From Thioploca sp. (GTDB lineage: Bacteria; Pseudomonadota; Gammaproteobacteria; Beggiatoales; Beggiatoaceae): a stretch of 52,406 nucleotides of DNA. This document shows positions 7,064-15,509 of this stretch, piece by piece. The translations under genes were made by a program, and so were the position numbers. The first letter of the stretch is position 1. Each line of letters opens with the position of its first letter. Location: assembly GCA_012032555.1 (NCBI GenBank), contig JAAUSR010000030.1, forward strand, positions 1 to 52,406, read 5' to 3'. Below the pieces are notes generated by a model. That model saw nothing but the letters and a program-made list of their open reading frames with translations. It did no database searches and had not been told where the DNA came from.

Positions 7064-8428
7064 ATGTCAACCAATACTAAAAAAGAAATCCACCGGTGGG
7101 AAAACCAAACTGCTATTGTTATTGGTAGTAGTATAACCGGACTACTAGCTAGCCACGTATTAAGTAAATATTTTGCTAAAGTGACGTTAATTGAACGTGA
7201 GGCGCTACCTAAAACTCCAACAGCTCGCAAAGGTGTCCCTCAAGGACAGCATATACATGTGCTCTTGAGTAAAGGCGAAGCCATCATTGAACAATTTTTT
7301 CAGGGAATTCTGGCTGAACTCTTAGAACAGGGGGCAACTCGTATTGATACCGCAGATGATATGCGTTGGTTTCATTTTGGAGATTGGAAAGTTCAATTTC
7401 CCAGCGGAATCACATACCATAGCCAAAGTCGACCGCTGTTAGAATGGACCATTCGTAACCGAATCCTTCGTCAACCACATATACACTGTTTAGAAGCCGG
7501 TAATGTTACTCAATTTCTAACTAATAAAGACAAAACTCGTATAACCGGCGTAAAAATTACTCGTCACCATCAAACTGAAGAAGAAAATTTATTAGCAGAT
7601 TTAGTAGTTGATGCTAGTGGACGTGGTTCAAGAACTGCTCAGTGGTTAGAAACGCTAGGTTATCCTAAAGTAACCGAATCCGCGTTAAAAATTGAAGTAG
7701 GTTACGCCAGTCGTCTTTATCGACTTCCCAATAGTTCACAGTACCCATGGAAAACTTTATTTATTTATCCCAAACCGCCTCAAAATAAACGTGGGGGAGT
7801 TATTGCACCAATAGAAAACGATCTGTGGATAGTCACCTTAGTCGGTTGGTTACATGACTACCCACCAACCGATGAAACCGGTTTTTTAGAATTTGTTAAA
7901 AGTTTAGCCGTACCGGATCTCTATACAGTACTTCAACAAGCTCAAGCTCAAACCCCCATTGTTCCCCATAAATTGCCTTATAACCTAAGACGACACTATG
8001 AACATATGCCGCTTCCAGAAGGATTAATTATTCTGGGTGATGCACTGTGTAGTTTTAATCCAGTCTATGGTCAGGGAATCTCTACTAGTGCTTGGAGTGC
8101 ACTTACTTTAGATAACTGCCTTCATAAACAGCATCGCCAATCACCATCAGGAGATATAACCGGTTTATCACGATCAGTTCAACAACAAGTCGCAAAAGTT
8201 ATCAATATTCCTTGGTTATTAGCAACCAGCGAAGACTTACGCTATCCAGAAGTAACGGGAGTAAAACCATTCTGGATGCCATTTCTACATTGGTATATTG
8301 CTAGAGTACATCGTTTAAGTCATCAAGATCCGCTCGTATCATTGCGATTTTTGCAAGTTATACATCTGCTCAAACCGCCTACCGTATTATTTAAACCAGA
8401 TATTATTTTTCGGGTTTTGAGTCGGTGA
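7064..8428 (+). CDS. FAD-dependent monooxygenase/hydroxylase-like protein
   Basis: 454 residues starting at an ATG with AAGGAAG upstream. The N-terminus has a Rossmann FAD-binding motif in degenerate form (IVIGSSITGLLASHVL, ending in the acidic residue of TLIERE that binds ribose). VVDASGRGSRTAQWLETLGY near residue 185 and GLIILGDALCSFNPVYGQGI near residue 325 are the DG and GD motifs of the aromatic hydroxylase/UbiH type flavoproteins. The substrate cannot be told from sequence. It stands alone after a REP element and before an opposite-strand gene, so it is probably monocistronic. A halogenase or epoxidase of the same fold is also possible. Confidence 0.75.
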   Translation: MSTNTKKEIHRWENQTAIVIGSSITGLLASHVLSKYFAKVTLIEREALPKTPTARKGVPQGQHIHVLLSKGEAIIEQFFQGILAELLEQGATRIDTADDMRWFHFGDWKVQFPSGITYHSQSRPLLEWTIRNRILRQPHIHCLEAGNVTQFLTNKDKTRITGVKITRHHQTEEENLLADLVVDASGRGSRTAQWLETLGYPKVTESALKIEVGYASRLYRLPNSSQYPWKTLFIYPKPPQNKRGGVIAPIENDLWIVTLVGWLHDYPPTDETGFLEFVKSLAVPDLYTVLQQAQAQTPIVPHKLPYNLRRHYEHMPLPEGLIILGDALCSFNPVYGQGISTSAWSALTLDNCLHKQHRQSPSGDITGLSRSVQQQVAKVINIPWLLATSEDLRYPEVTGVKPFWMPFLHWYIARVHRLSHQDPLVSLRFLQVIHLLKPPTVLFKPDIIFRVLSR

Positions 8429-8458
8429 AATAAGTAAGTTTTTTTGCTCTCACAAGTG

Positions 8459-9087
8459 TCAATTAACGAGTTGATCAATAATCATTTTAGTGTGACGTAA
8501 AATGCTAACAATCTCAACAATTTCTTCTTTAGTAGCATCGTAAGCTAAACTTTCGGTGTAGCGAGTCTCATCTACTATAACAAAATACCAATGTCGCCCA
8601 ATAATGTATGCACCATAAATCGGATGAGAATAACTATTGAGTTTTTGAGCAGCGACCATAGCGGCTAATAATTGCCCCAAGGGATCATTGGAAGTATCCA
8701 GTTGTTTTTTATATTCATGAATAAAAAAAATGGTTCTTTTGGAGATTGTGTCCCGGCAGCAACTAAAAAATCAGTTTTTCCCCATAGACGTTTACCCTTC
8801 TCATATTCAACTGATAAATCTCGTTCTAAGAAAGGACGATACGATTCTTGGTAAAAATCAATAAAATCTAATAAGAACGCTAGGAAGTAAACCTTTAATT
8901 CAGCTTCATTCCAATCATGGACATAATTTAGCAATTTTTTAGACAATTGTTTTAGACGTTCTTTTTCCTCTACGGAAACGGTCGGCAAGTCAGTCAACCA
9001 ACTCTGCAGTGTTTTATTATTGGAATCTTGGTGGAGATTAAATTCTATTTCTACCTCTTCCTTGGTCCAATGAGAAAATGGTTTCAT
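8459..9087 (-). CDS. Hypothetical protein, broken by a homopolymer frameshift
   Basis: Two minus-strand frames make one protein. The first part (8720-9087) starts MKPFSHWTKEEVEIEFNL and runs to LWGKTDFLVAAGTQSPKEPF; the second (ending at 8459) carries GQLLAAMVAAQKLN and HPIYGAYIIGRHWYFVIVDE. They join if the A8 run at 8723-8730 had nine bases, giving the linking text FFIHEYKKQLDTSNDPLG. The whole protein would have about 209 residues, with an N-terminal helical half and a C-terminal alpha/beta half. GKTDFLVA followed by FIHEYKKQ resembles the D...ExK order of PD-(D/E)XK folds, but this is weak. The function is unknown. The next gene upstream is the small coiled-coil protein at 9136-9348. Confidence 0.6.
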
Positions 9088-9135
9088 ATATTTTATTCCC
9101 CACAGATTCGCTTATTAGTCGTTCTAATTATTATT

Positions 9136-9348
9136 TTACTTATTGAGAATCATCTGCTGATTTTTGATGATCAGGGCTTGATTAGCTAGAATATCGTCCA
9201 ATTTCCGCTGATTGGCATTCACTTGTTCCTGAATAGTTGCTTGATTTTTAAGAATAGTTGCCTGCCGAGTAAGCTGTTCATCTAATTTAGCTTGGTTAGC
9301 CAAAATCTTAGCTTGATTTTCAATGATAATGGAGTAATCATTAGACAT
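9136..9348 (-). CDS. Small coiled-coil protein with NQA-type repeats
   Basis: The start at 9348 (MSNDYSIIIENQ) is chosen over the ATG at 9378 because AAGGAT precedes it at normal spacing. The 70-residue protein is almost entirely one coiled coil built from short repeats such as ILANQAKL, ILKNQATI, ILANQALI and IIKNQQMI, with Asn/Gln at regular positions. It has no signal peptide or catalytic motif. It lies just upstream, on the same strand, of the frameshifted hypothetical at 8459-9087, so the two may form an operon and a complex. Family not recognised. Confidence 0.6.
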   Translation of the reverse strand: MSNDYSIIIENQAKILANQAKLDEQLTRQATILKNQATIQEQVNANQRKLDDILANQALIIKNQQMILNK

Positions 9349-9427
9349 AGTTATATCCTTATTAATTTGTAGAAACAATTGAATTATATCTCAACTATTT
9401 TGAAATAGAAATGCGGTGATGTCCACT

Positions 9428-9455
9428 TTGAACTGGCTTTTCATCTCCCTATATT
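9428..9455 (+). promoter_or_regulatory. Possible sigma-70 promoter of the Lol-like operon
   Basis: TTGAAC (9428-9433) and TATATT (9450-9455) are 16 bases apart, about 130 bases before the first gene of the plus-strand cluster. The match is fair and untested. Confidence 0.3.
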
Positions 9456-9585
9456 TTCAGGTTGATAAATCGGCTATAATTTTTAACTATTTGCTAATAG
9501 CATTGGTTACTGGTAACACGACTTATCAAAATAACACCAGATTCCTAATAGCAGTCAAAGCCCAATAACAACTGGAAATTAAACC

Positions 9586-10260
9586 ATGAGCGATTTATTG
9601 GAATTGAGTCATATTACTAAAACCTATCGGGTAGGTGAAGCGCGGGTAGAGGCTCTGAAAGGCATTGATTTAGATCTCAACAGCGGTGAATTTGTCGCCA
9701 TTGGTGGACCTTCCGGCAGTGGTAAAAGTACTTTATTGAATATTTGTGGCTTGTTGGATCAGCCGGATCAAGGTGAATATCGTTTTAGTGGTCAAAATAC
9801 CAAAACTTTAGCACCAACGCAGTTAACACGATTACGGCGTGACTATATTGGCTTCATATTTCAACATTTTAATCTCATTCCGGTGATGAACGCTTTAGAA
9901 AATGTCGAATATCCGCTGATGCTGACTCAGTTAGTGGCTAAAGAGCGCCGTACCCGGGCAACAATGATGTTGGACAAAGTGGGGTTAAGTGAATTATATT
10001 ATCAATTACCGGATCAGATGTCCGGTGGTCAACGTCAACGGGTAGCGATTGCACGTGCTTTAGTGAAACATCCGCAACTGGTGATTGCTGACGAACCAAC
10101 CGCTAATTTAGATACCATCACTGCTAATCAAATCATTGACCTGATGCACGAATTAAGCACCGAACAAAACACGACCTTTCTCATTGCTACGCATGATGAA
10201 CGCATGGTACGCCGCTGTGGGCGAAAATTGCATCTCGTTGATGGAGTATGGCAATCGTGA
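9586..10260 (+). CDS. ABC transporter ATP-binding protein, LolD/MacB-like
   Basis: 224 residues with the full ABC set: Walker A GGPSGSGKST (residue 40), Q-loop in IFQHFN, signature MSGGQRQRVAIARAL (Met replaces the usual Leu), Walker B LVIADEPTANLD and the H-loop in ATHDERM. The length and the FQHFNLIP stretch place it in the LolD/MacB/FtsE type, which drives extraction or transport of molecules from the inner membrane rather than import. Its gene overlaps the permease that follows by 13 bp. It is the first of at least four tightly packed genes and would energise the permease. Confidence 0.9.
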   Translation: MSDLLELSHITKTYRVGEARVEALKGIDLDLNSGEFVAIGGPSGSGKSTLLNICGLLDQPDQGEYRFSGQNTKTLAPTQLTRLRRDYIGFIFQHFNLIPVMNALENVEYPLMLTQLVAKERRTRATMMLDKVGLSELYYQLPDQMSGGQRQRVAIARALVKHPQLVIADEPTANLDTITANQIIDLMHELSTEQNTTFLIATHDERMVRRCGRKLHLVDGVWQS

Positions 10261-11474
10261 AATGGTTAGTTTTTGCATTTCGTAATCTGTTTCGCAACCG
10301 CCGTCGCACCCTGGTAACTCTGCTTATTACTGCCACTGGTACCGCAGCAATCCTGTCAAGTAGTGGTTTTGCTTTATATACCTATCACAGTCTCAAAGAA
10401 TTATCGGCCAATGATACTGGACATTTAATTCTGGCTCGTCCCGATTACTTTCAGCGAGACGAGGACACTCCCCTCGCTTTAGGATTATCAGATTATACGA
10501 GTATTCAACAACAACTTAGCCAAGATCCTCGGGTACAGGTAGTCTTACCTCGAATTGCCCTAACTGGCTTGATTAGCAATGGGGATAAATCGGTTATCTT
10601 CGCGGGTAGCGGAATTGACCCACAAGAACTCCGAGTGAAAGTTGGGGTGGTGAAACTCCTCGAAGGTCAACCACTCAGTGAACATCCCCATAATCAAACT
10701 GATGCGGAGGTGATGCTAGCCAAGGATTTAGCGAAAAATTTGCAAGCGCAAGTTGGCACCGGTCTAACTTTGTTGGCAACAACCAGCGAAGGTGCTCTCA
10801 ATGCTTTAGATGTGCAGGTACAAGGAATCTTTTCGACGGGGGTGCCGGAACTCGACCAACGCCTGATTTTATTGCATTACCCCTCAGCTCAAACTTTACT
10901 TGCCAGTCAGCGGGTAAGCACTTTAGCCGTTTATCTTCATGACATCAACTTGACCAAAGCTTTCGCAGCACAGGTGCATCAAACCTATCCACAACTCGGT
11001 GTGCAAACCTGGTTAGATCAAGCGGCACTTTACCTCAAAGTACGGGGACTGTATGATCGCATTTTCGGAACCCTGGGGCTTATCCTCGTTATCATTGTAT
11101 TTCTGTCAGTGTTCAACACTTTATCGATGACAGTCACGGAACGCACCCGTGAAATTGGAACGCTTGCCGCACTGGGAACTTATCATGGGGAAATTTTGCG
11201 GATATTTATGCTCGAAGCGTTGATTATTGGTCTGTTGAGTAACCTATTGGGCGTTATTGGTGCATGGCTAACCTCAGTAGCTGTGCAATTTATCGATTTG
11301 CAAATGCCAGCTCCACCCGGGCGCAGTGAAGGTTATCCTTTTTTGATTCATTTTTCTCCAGAACTCTCTCTGTATGTGGTCTTGGTTATCACCTTGGTGT
11401 GCGTAATCGCCGCTTGGTTGGCAGCACGACGTGGCGTGAATAAAACGATTGTAGAGGCATTAGCTGATGTCTAA
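10248..11474 (+). CDS. ABC transporter permease, LolC/MacB-FtsX type
   Basis: 408 residues. An N-terminal membrane helix (residues 5-30, after RNLFRNRRRTLVTLL) is followed by a periplasmic domain of about 230 residues and three C-terminal helices (around 275-300, 325-350, 370-395). This 1+3 layout, plus the ERTREIGTLAALGT motif in the cytoplasmic coupling region, is that of the MacB/FtsX/LolCE permeases. It overlaps the ATPase gene by 13 bp and the LolA-like gene by 8 bp, so the three are translated together. One permease gene is present, so a homodimer is likely. Function inferred: movement of a lipid or lipoprotein out of the inner membrane. Confidence 0.88.
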   Translation: MAIVKWLVFAFRNLFRNRRRTLVTLLITATGTAAILSSSGFALYTYHSLKELSANDTGHLILARPDYFQRDEDTPLALGLSDYTSIQQQLSQDPRVQVVLPRIALTGLISNGDKSVIFAGSGIDPQELRVKVGVVKLLEGQPLSEHPHNQTDAEVMLAKDLAKNLQAQVGTGLTLLATTSEGALNALDVQVQGIFSTGVPELDQRLILLHYPSAQTLLASQRVSTLAVYLHDINLTKAFAAQVHQTYPQLGVQTWLDQAALYLKVRGLYDRIFGTLGLILVIIVFLSVFNTLSMTVTERTREIGTLAALGTYHGEILRIFMLEALIIGLLSNLLGVIGAWLTSVAVQFIDLQMPAPPGRSEGYPFLIHFSPELSLYVVLVITLVCVIAAWLAARRGVNKTIVEALADV

Positions 11475-12219
11475 ATTACTTAACTATTTGATTATCATAT
11501 TCTTATTTGGTTACGCTAATTCGGTCGCTTCCTTACCGGAAGTCGCTACCATTCTGAAAGTGGCTGACAGCTTTCGCCTGCCTACTGCTACTGCCCGAGT
11601 AGAGACCTTAGTGGAGTTGTATAAAAATGAAGTGTTAGAAAAATCACGAGAATACCGTGTGTATTTAAAGCCAGGACGCCGTTCCTTGGTATTATTTCGT
11701 TCTCCTCAAGAAGCGGGGCAAAAGGTGCTGATGGTAGAAGAGAATTTCTGGATGCTGATGCCCAACAGTCGTCGTCCTATCCGCATCACACCCATCCAAA
11801 AACTCCTCGGTGAAGCTGCTACCGGTGACATTGCCACCCTAACTTGGAGCGAATATTACAGCGGTACCCTCGTGGAAGCTGATACCGATTACCAAGGCAC
11901 GCCGGCACTCAGCTTGGCACTGGACAGCAAAGTAAAGGGAACGACCTATGCTCACATTGATTTATGGGTAGCTCGCGATGATTATGCGCCTCTGGCTGCG
12001 GATCTGTATGTACAATCAGGTAAACTCGCTAAGCAAGCCAAATTTATTACCGAAACCGTTGCTGGTCAACGCCGGGTAGTGCGCATGACGTTACTCGACC
12101 GCTTGCAACGTCAGCGACGCACCGAAGTCAAAATGCTATCGGTCACCGCCGCTGAATTGCCCGACAAATATTTCAACCCCATGTTTCTAATACGGAACAA
12201 TTTAGAAGAGACTGAGTAA
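11467..12219 (+). CDS. LolA-like periplasmic carrier (outer-membrane lipoprotein-sorting protein family)
   Basis: 250 residues with a Sec signal peptide (residues 1-22, ending VAS-LP). The mature part fits the LolA-like fold: VETLVELYKN, YRVYLKPGRRSLVLFRSP, a hydrophobic strand series and NFWMLMPNSRRPIRITP. The gene overlaps the permease by 8 bp and precedes the outer-membrane protein by two bases, so it would pick up cargo from the ABC complex and cross the periplasm. The related LolA-like/DUF families often go with RND or ABC exporters rather than the housekeeping Lol system; cargo is not known. Confidence 0.8.
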   Translation: MSKLLNYLIIIFLFGYANSVASLPEVATILKVADSFRLPTATARVETLVELYKNEVLEKSREYRVYLKPGRRSLVLFRSPQEAGQKVLMVEENFWMLMPNSRRPIRITPIQKLLGEAATGDIATLTWSEYYSGTLVEADTDYQGTPALSLALDSKVKGTTYAHIDLWVARDDYAPLAADLYVQSGKLAKQAKFITETVAGQRRVVRMTLLDRLQRQRRTEVKMLSVTAAELPDKYFNPMFLIRNNLEETE

Positions 12220-12221
12220 AA

Positions 12222-13367
12222 TTGATTTTGCGCCGCTATCTTACTGGATTGTTGCTGATAGTGGCGAGTACCGCTTGGGGTGATAGTGATTGGAAACTCC
12301 GTCTGTTACCGGAGTACCATCATTTTAATGAACAATCCCCATTTTACTCAACCAATAGCCTTTCCCGCCAGCGACAATTGCGCGGTGAATTATTGCTGCA
12401 ATGGCAACAAGCTGGTTGGACTGGTGAAGGCGCCCTAACGACACAGTTTGCCGAGGCAGCGGATAACGAGGCCCAGTTAAAACTCCAGGAACTCTTTTAC
12501 GAAACCAGTCTGAGTGATGATTGGGAAATCAGCTTGGGGAAAAAGCGCTTAGGTTGGGGTGTTGGCTACGGGTTTCGCCCCCTGGATCTGCTGCAACGCG
12601 AACCACGGCGAATGGTCCAACCACCCTTGCTGGATGGGATACCCAGTATTATCTTGGAAAAATTTAGTGAGACCGGGAGCATATCACTGATTTATACCAA
12701 TGATATTCAATGGCAAGGCACCGCAATTACTGATACCCGCTCTGCTGGAACACTCCGTTGGTATCAATCTTTAGAAGAATGGGATTTACTTGCGATTACC
12801 TCTTGGGGCGAAGGTGGTGAATTAGCAGGCGGTGGTGGGTTTTCCCGAGTGCTCGGCGAAGCGTGGAAAATCTATACGGAATGGTTATATCAACAATCTC
12901 ATCGGGGTGCTTGGCAAAGTGTAGTGGGTTTATATTGGACGGGTGCGAGTGGTCTCAATGGGTTAATCGAATATGGCTATGACGGTACGGCTTATCGTAC
13001 TCAAGATTGGCAAGCGTTATTCGACTTAACTCAACTACAACGTAACCAACTAAACACGCTACCAGCAGCAGATGCAACAAACCTCAATGCCAACCGTCAG
13101 GTCTACACCGCACCTAATTTACTTAGGGATAATCTCCTGTTACGTTTAGCTTATGATGGTACACGCCACGACCCTGCTATCGAATGGTTATTGACACCCG
13201 CAGACGGTGGCAGTGTGTTGACCCTATTACTGGAAAGTGAAATCGGTAATCGTCAATTGCTGCGCTTGGGAGTACGAAATTATCTGGGACCAAGTGATTC
13301 AGCTTATGGAAATTTGACTGAGGATTGGGTTTTATTTGCTACTTGGCAAACCGCTTTTGAATGGTAA
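12222..13367 (+). CDS. Outer-membrane beta-barrel protein, terminal part of the LolA-like/ABC operon
   Basis: Starts at TTG 12222, two bases after the LolA-like stop; no better ATG exists. It has a signal peptide ending STAWG-DS. The mature protein of about 360 residues has alternating amphipathic strands, many aromatic girdle residues (LRLAYDGTRHDPAIEWLL, WEISLGKKRLGWGVGYGFRP) and a C-terminal aromatic residue after ATWQTAFEW, the usual sign of BAM-inserted barrels. No porin family is recognised with certainty. Its place makes it the likely outer-membrane end of a four-part route from inner to outer membrane. Confidence 0.75.
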   Translation: MILRRYLTGLLLIVASTAWGDSDWKLRLLPEYHHFNEQSPFYSTNSLSRQRQLRGELLLQWQQAGWTGEGALTTQFAEAADNEAQLKLQELFYETSLSDDWEISLGKKRLGWGVGYGFRPLDLLQREPRRMVQPPLLDGIPSIILEKFSETGSISLIYTNDIQWQGTAITDTRSAGTLRWYQSLEEWDLLAITSWGEGGELAGGGGFSRVLGEAWKIYTEWLYQQSHRGAWQSVVGLYWTGASGLNGLIEYGYDGTAYRTQDWQALFDLTQLQRNQLNTLPAADATNLNANRQVYTAPNLLRDNLLLRLAYDGTRHDPAIEWLLTPADGGSVLTLLLESEIGNRQLLRLGVRNYLGPSDSAYGNLTEDWVLFATWQTAFEW

Positions 13368-13395
13368 TGGATTGAAATCAAAAAACTAATTTTCT

Positions 13396-13818
13396 ATGTA
13401 TTACGAATGGCGTCATACGATCACTTTTGAAGAAACCAATTTAGTGGGTAATGTTTATTATGCTAACCATATTCGTTGGCAAGGTTGTTGTCGAGAAATG
13501 TTTTTAAAGGAACACGCTCCCGATGTAATAGAACAATTGAGCCAAGACTTAGTTATGGTCACGACACGGGTGTCTTGTGAATATTTTAATGAACTGTTTG
13601 CTTTTGATGAAGTCATTTTGCGGATGCAGGCCGGTCAGATCACAGCCAGTCGAATTGTCATGTTATTCGATTATTGGCGTAAAGCAGCGTCTGAAGAAGA
13701 ACTGATTGCTCATGGTGAACAGCAAGTGGCTTGTATGCTCAAAGGACATTGGGCGGTGGTACCGGCTCCCATTCCTACCTCATTACGAGAAGCATTGCTT
13801 CCCTATTTATCCACTTAA
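13396..13818 (+). CDS. Hotdog-fold acyl-CoA/acyl-ACP thioesterase
   Basis: 140 residues of the 4HBT/YbgC hotdog type. FEETNLVGNVYYANHIRWQG carries the conserved N-x-x-G-x-Y-Y-x-N-x-x-x-W pattern. The phrase RWQGCCREMF and its length are closest to the type II thioesterases seen with enediyne and other iterative polyketide synthases, though no PKS is in the window. It follows the outer-membrane barrel gene by 28 bases and could be the fifth gene of that transcript, which would fit a lipid-related role. Substrate not known. Confidence 0.8.
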   Translation: MYYEWRHTITFEETNLVGNVYYANHIRWQGCCREMFLKEHAPDVIEQLSQDLVMVTTRVSCEYFNELFAFDEVILRMQAGQITASRIVMLFDYWRKAASEEELIAHGEQQVACMLKGHWAVVPAPIPTSLREALLPYLST

Positions 13819-13823
13819 TTGTT

Positions 13824-14828
13824 ATGAAAGGAATTTATTTTAATGCCCTTCTAGCTATCATCGTTTGGACAGCTTGGTTTTATTTGGCTGGACCAAATCC
13901 TTTTATTTATATTCAAGAATATTGGGAAATCTCTGTGACGATGATATTTGGTTCTCTCATTGCTGGTGCCACTAGTGAAGGTGGTGGCGCAGTCGCTTTT
14001 CCCGTATTTACTAAATTGTTACATATTAACCCGGTAGATGCTAAAGTTTTTTCATTCGCTATTCAAAGTGTTGGGATGACCTCGGCTTCCTTAGTTATTA
14101 TCTATCTTGGTATCAAAGTCGAATGGCGAGTGATTTTCTGGGCAAGTTTAGGTGGTGCCTTGAGTACTATTCTTACCTCAATCTGGCTTGCTCCCTTGTT
14201 ACCACCACCAGTATTAAAAATGTCATTTACGGCCATGACTACGAGTTTTGCTATCACCTTATTCGTGTTGAATCGTCGAGAAGAACGACTTTGTCATGAC
14301 TATTTACCGAGAGTTGGGATCTCAGAACAACTTATACTCATCAGTGCTGGTTTTCTGGGGGGTATCATGAGTGGCTTGGTTGGAACCGGAATTGATGTCA
14401 TTACGTTTTCGTTTATTGTGTTACTCTTTCGACTTAGCGAAAAAGTCGGTACACCAACTTCAGTTATCCTCATGTCAATCAATACCTTGATTAGTTTTGC
14501 CTTACACGGTTTGGTGTTAGCAAAATTTACGCCTCAAGTACAAGCTTATTGGTTTGCGGCTATGCCCATCGTCGTGATAGGCGCGCCGGTTGGAGCAATG
14601 ATTTGTAACCGGTTAAATCGCATTGTCATTGCTAGAATTTTGATCTTGCTTATTGCTTTTGAATTGATAACTTCCTTGTGGCTTATTCCTTTAACATCAC
14701 TGGTAGTAACCACCAGCCTAGCTATTTTTATTTTATTTTCAGGTCTATATTATTGGATGTACCGTATTCAAACTTATGAACCCATTCATTTGGACAATAC
14801 CTTCGCCAAGAAAGAGAGTAAAGAGTGA
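13824..14828 (+). CDS. TauE/SafE (TSUP) family anion exporter
   Basis: Start taken at ATG 13824, six bases after the thioesterase stop; the frame is open back into that gene. 334 residues with about eight membrane helices in two halves, each with a glycine-rich reentrant motif: GSLIAGATSEGGGAVAFPVF and GGIMSGLVGTGIDVITFSFI. These define the TauE/SafE family, whose members export sulfite, sulfoacetate or related small anions. In a sulfur-oxidising host sulfite export would make sense, but that is inference. It immediately precedes an IS630 terminus at 14829, so the insertion occurred exactly at its stop codon. Confidence 0.85.
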   Translation: MKGIYFNALLAIIVWTAWFYLAGPNPFIYIQEYWEISVTMIFGSLIAGATSEGGGAVAFPVFTKLLHINPVDAKVFSFAIQSVGMTSASLVIIYLGIKVEWRVIFWASLGGALSTILTSIWLAPLLPPPVLKMSFTAMTTSFAITLFVLNRREERLCHDYLPRVGISEQLILISAGFLGGIMSGLVGTGIDVITFSFIVLLFRLSEKVGTPTSVILMSINTLISFALHGLVLAKFTPQVQAYWFAAMPIVVIGAPVGAMICNRLNRIVIARILILLIAFELITSLWLIPLTSLVVTTSLAIFILFSGLYYWMYRIQTYEPIHLDNTFAKKESKE

Positions 14829-15150
14829 TATAGCAAAACTAGTGTAAAATGGTTCTAATAAAATTAGAATATTTTTTAATAAAAACCGATTGGTATTGAT
14901 AAAACCACCGTTTGAAGAGAATGATTCCCCAGTAATGACATACTCAATTGATTTTAGAAAGAAAGTATTATCAATAAAAGCACAAGAAAATTTGATCTTT
15001 TCACAAGTATCGGAGCAATTTGGTGTTGGTCAAGCCAGTGTCGTGAGGTGGTCGAAGAGAATAGAACCCCAAAAGACTCAAAATAGACCTATAACTAAAA
15101 TGGACTGGAAAGCCTTACTTAAAGATATAGAAGAATACCCAGATATAGCG
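14829..15150 (+). pseudogene. IS630-family remnant: left end and transposase N-terminus
   Basis: TATAGCAAAACTAG at 14829, directly after the exporter stop, resembles the IS ends at 35614 and 51363. The transposase frame starts at ATG 14935 with MTYSIDFRKKVLSIKAQENL and the helix-turn-helix FSQVSEQFGVGQASVVRWSK, typical of IS630 transposases. After EEYPDIA it is interrupted by the MITE at 15151. Past the MITE the frame closes within four codons, so the gene was already truncated before the MITE arrived; the DDE domain is absent. Confidence 0.8.
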
Positions 15151-15299
15151 TCACTGCCATTAAGTTAAGCTCAAAAAAGTTCTAGAGTAGGATGGGTAGA
15201 GCGTTAGCGAAACACATCAAGTGGTTAATGATATTAATAAAAGATGGGTTTCGCTCCGCTCTACCCATCCTACCAAATTTCTTAACTTAATGGCAGTGA
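15151..15299. mobile_element. 149-bp MITE with perfect 19-bp terminal inverted repeats
   Basis: Left end TCACTGCCATTAAGTTAAG (15151-15169), right end its exact complement (15281-15299). The flanks GATATAGCG (15142-15150) and GATATAGTG (15300-15308) match at 8 of 9 bases, a likely 9-bp target duplication. Inside is a second perfect 17-bp inverted repeat, GTAGGATGGGTAGAGCG at 15187-15203 and its complement at 15257-15273. There is no coding capacity. The 8-10 bp duplication would suit ISAs1/IS4-type transposases, but the mobilising enzyme is not in the window. Confidence 0.85.
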
Positions 15300-15360
15300 G
15301 ATATAGTGTGGGCATGATAAAATGGTTATAATTTCCACTCCATATATAAGAATTTAACCC

Positions 15361-15507
15361 GATGACTTATTCAATAGATTTTAGACGCCAAGCCTTATTG
15401 ATAAAACCACGAGAGCGTCTCTCTTTTGAAGCGACTGCAAAACGATTGGGCGTGGGAAAAATGAGTGTATGGCGCTGGTCAAAACAGATAGGAGCACAAC
15501 CGAGCTA
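15361..15507 (+). pseudogene. Second IS630-type transposase N-terminal fragment
   Basis: ATG 15361 begins MTYSIDFRRQALLIKPRERL and continues with a helix-turn-helix FEATAKRLGVGKMSVWRWSK, then stops at 15505-15507 after 48 residues. It is a diverged relative of the fragment at 14935, not a copy. The DDE domain is missing. Together they show two IS630-type insertions at one site. Confidence 0.75.
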
Positions 15508-15509
15508 AT

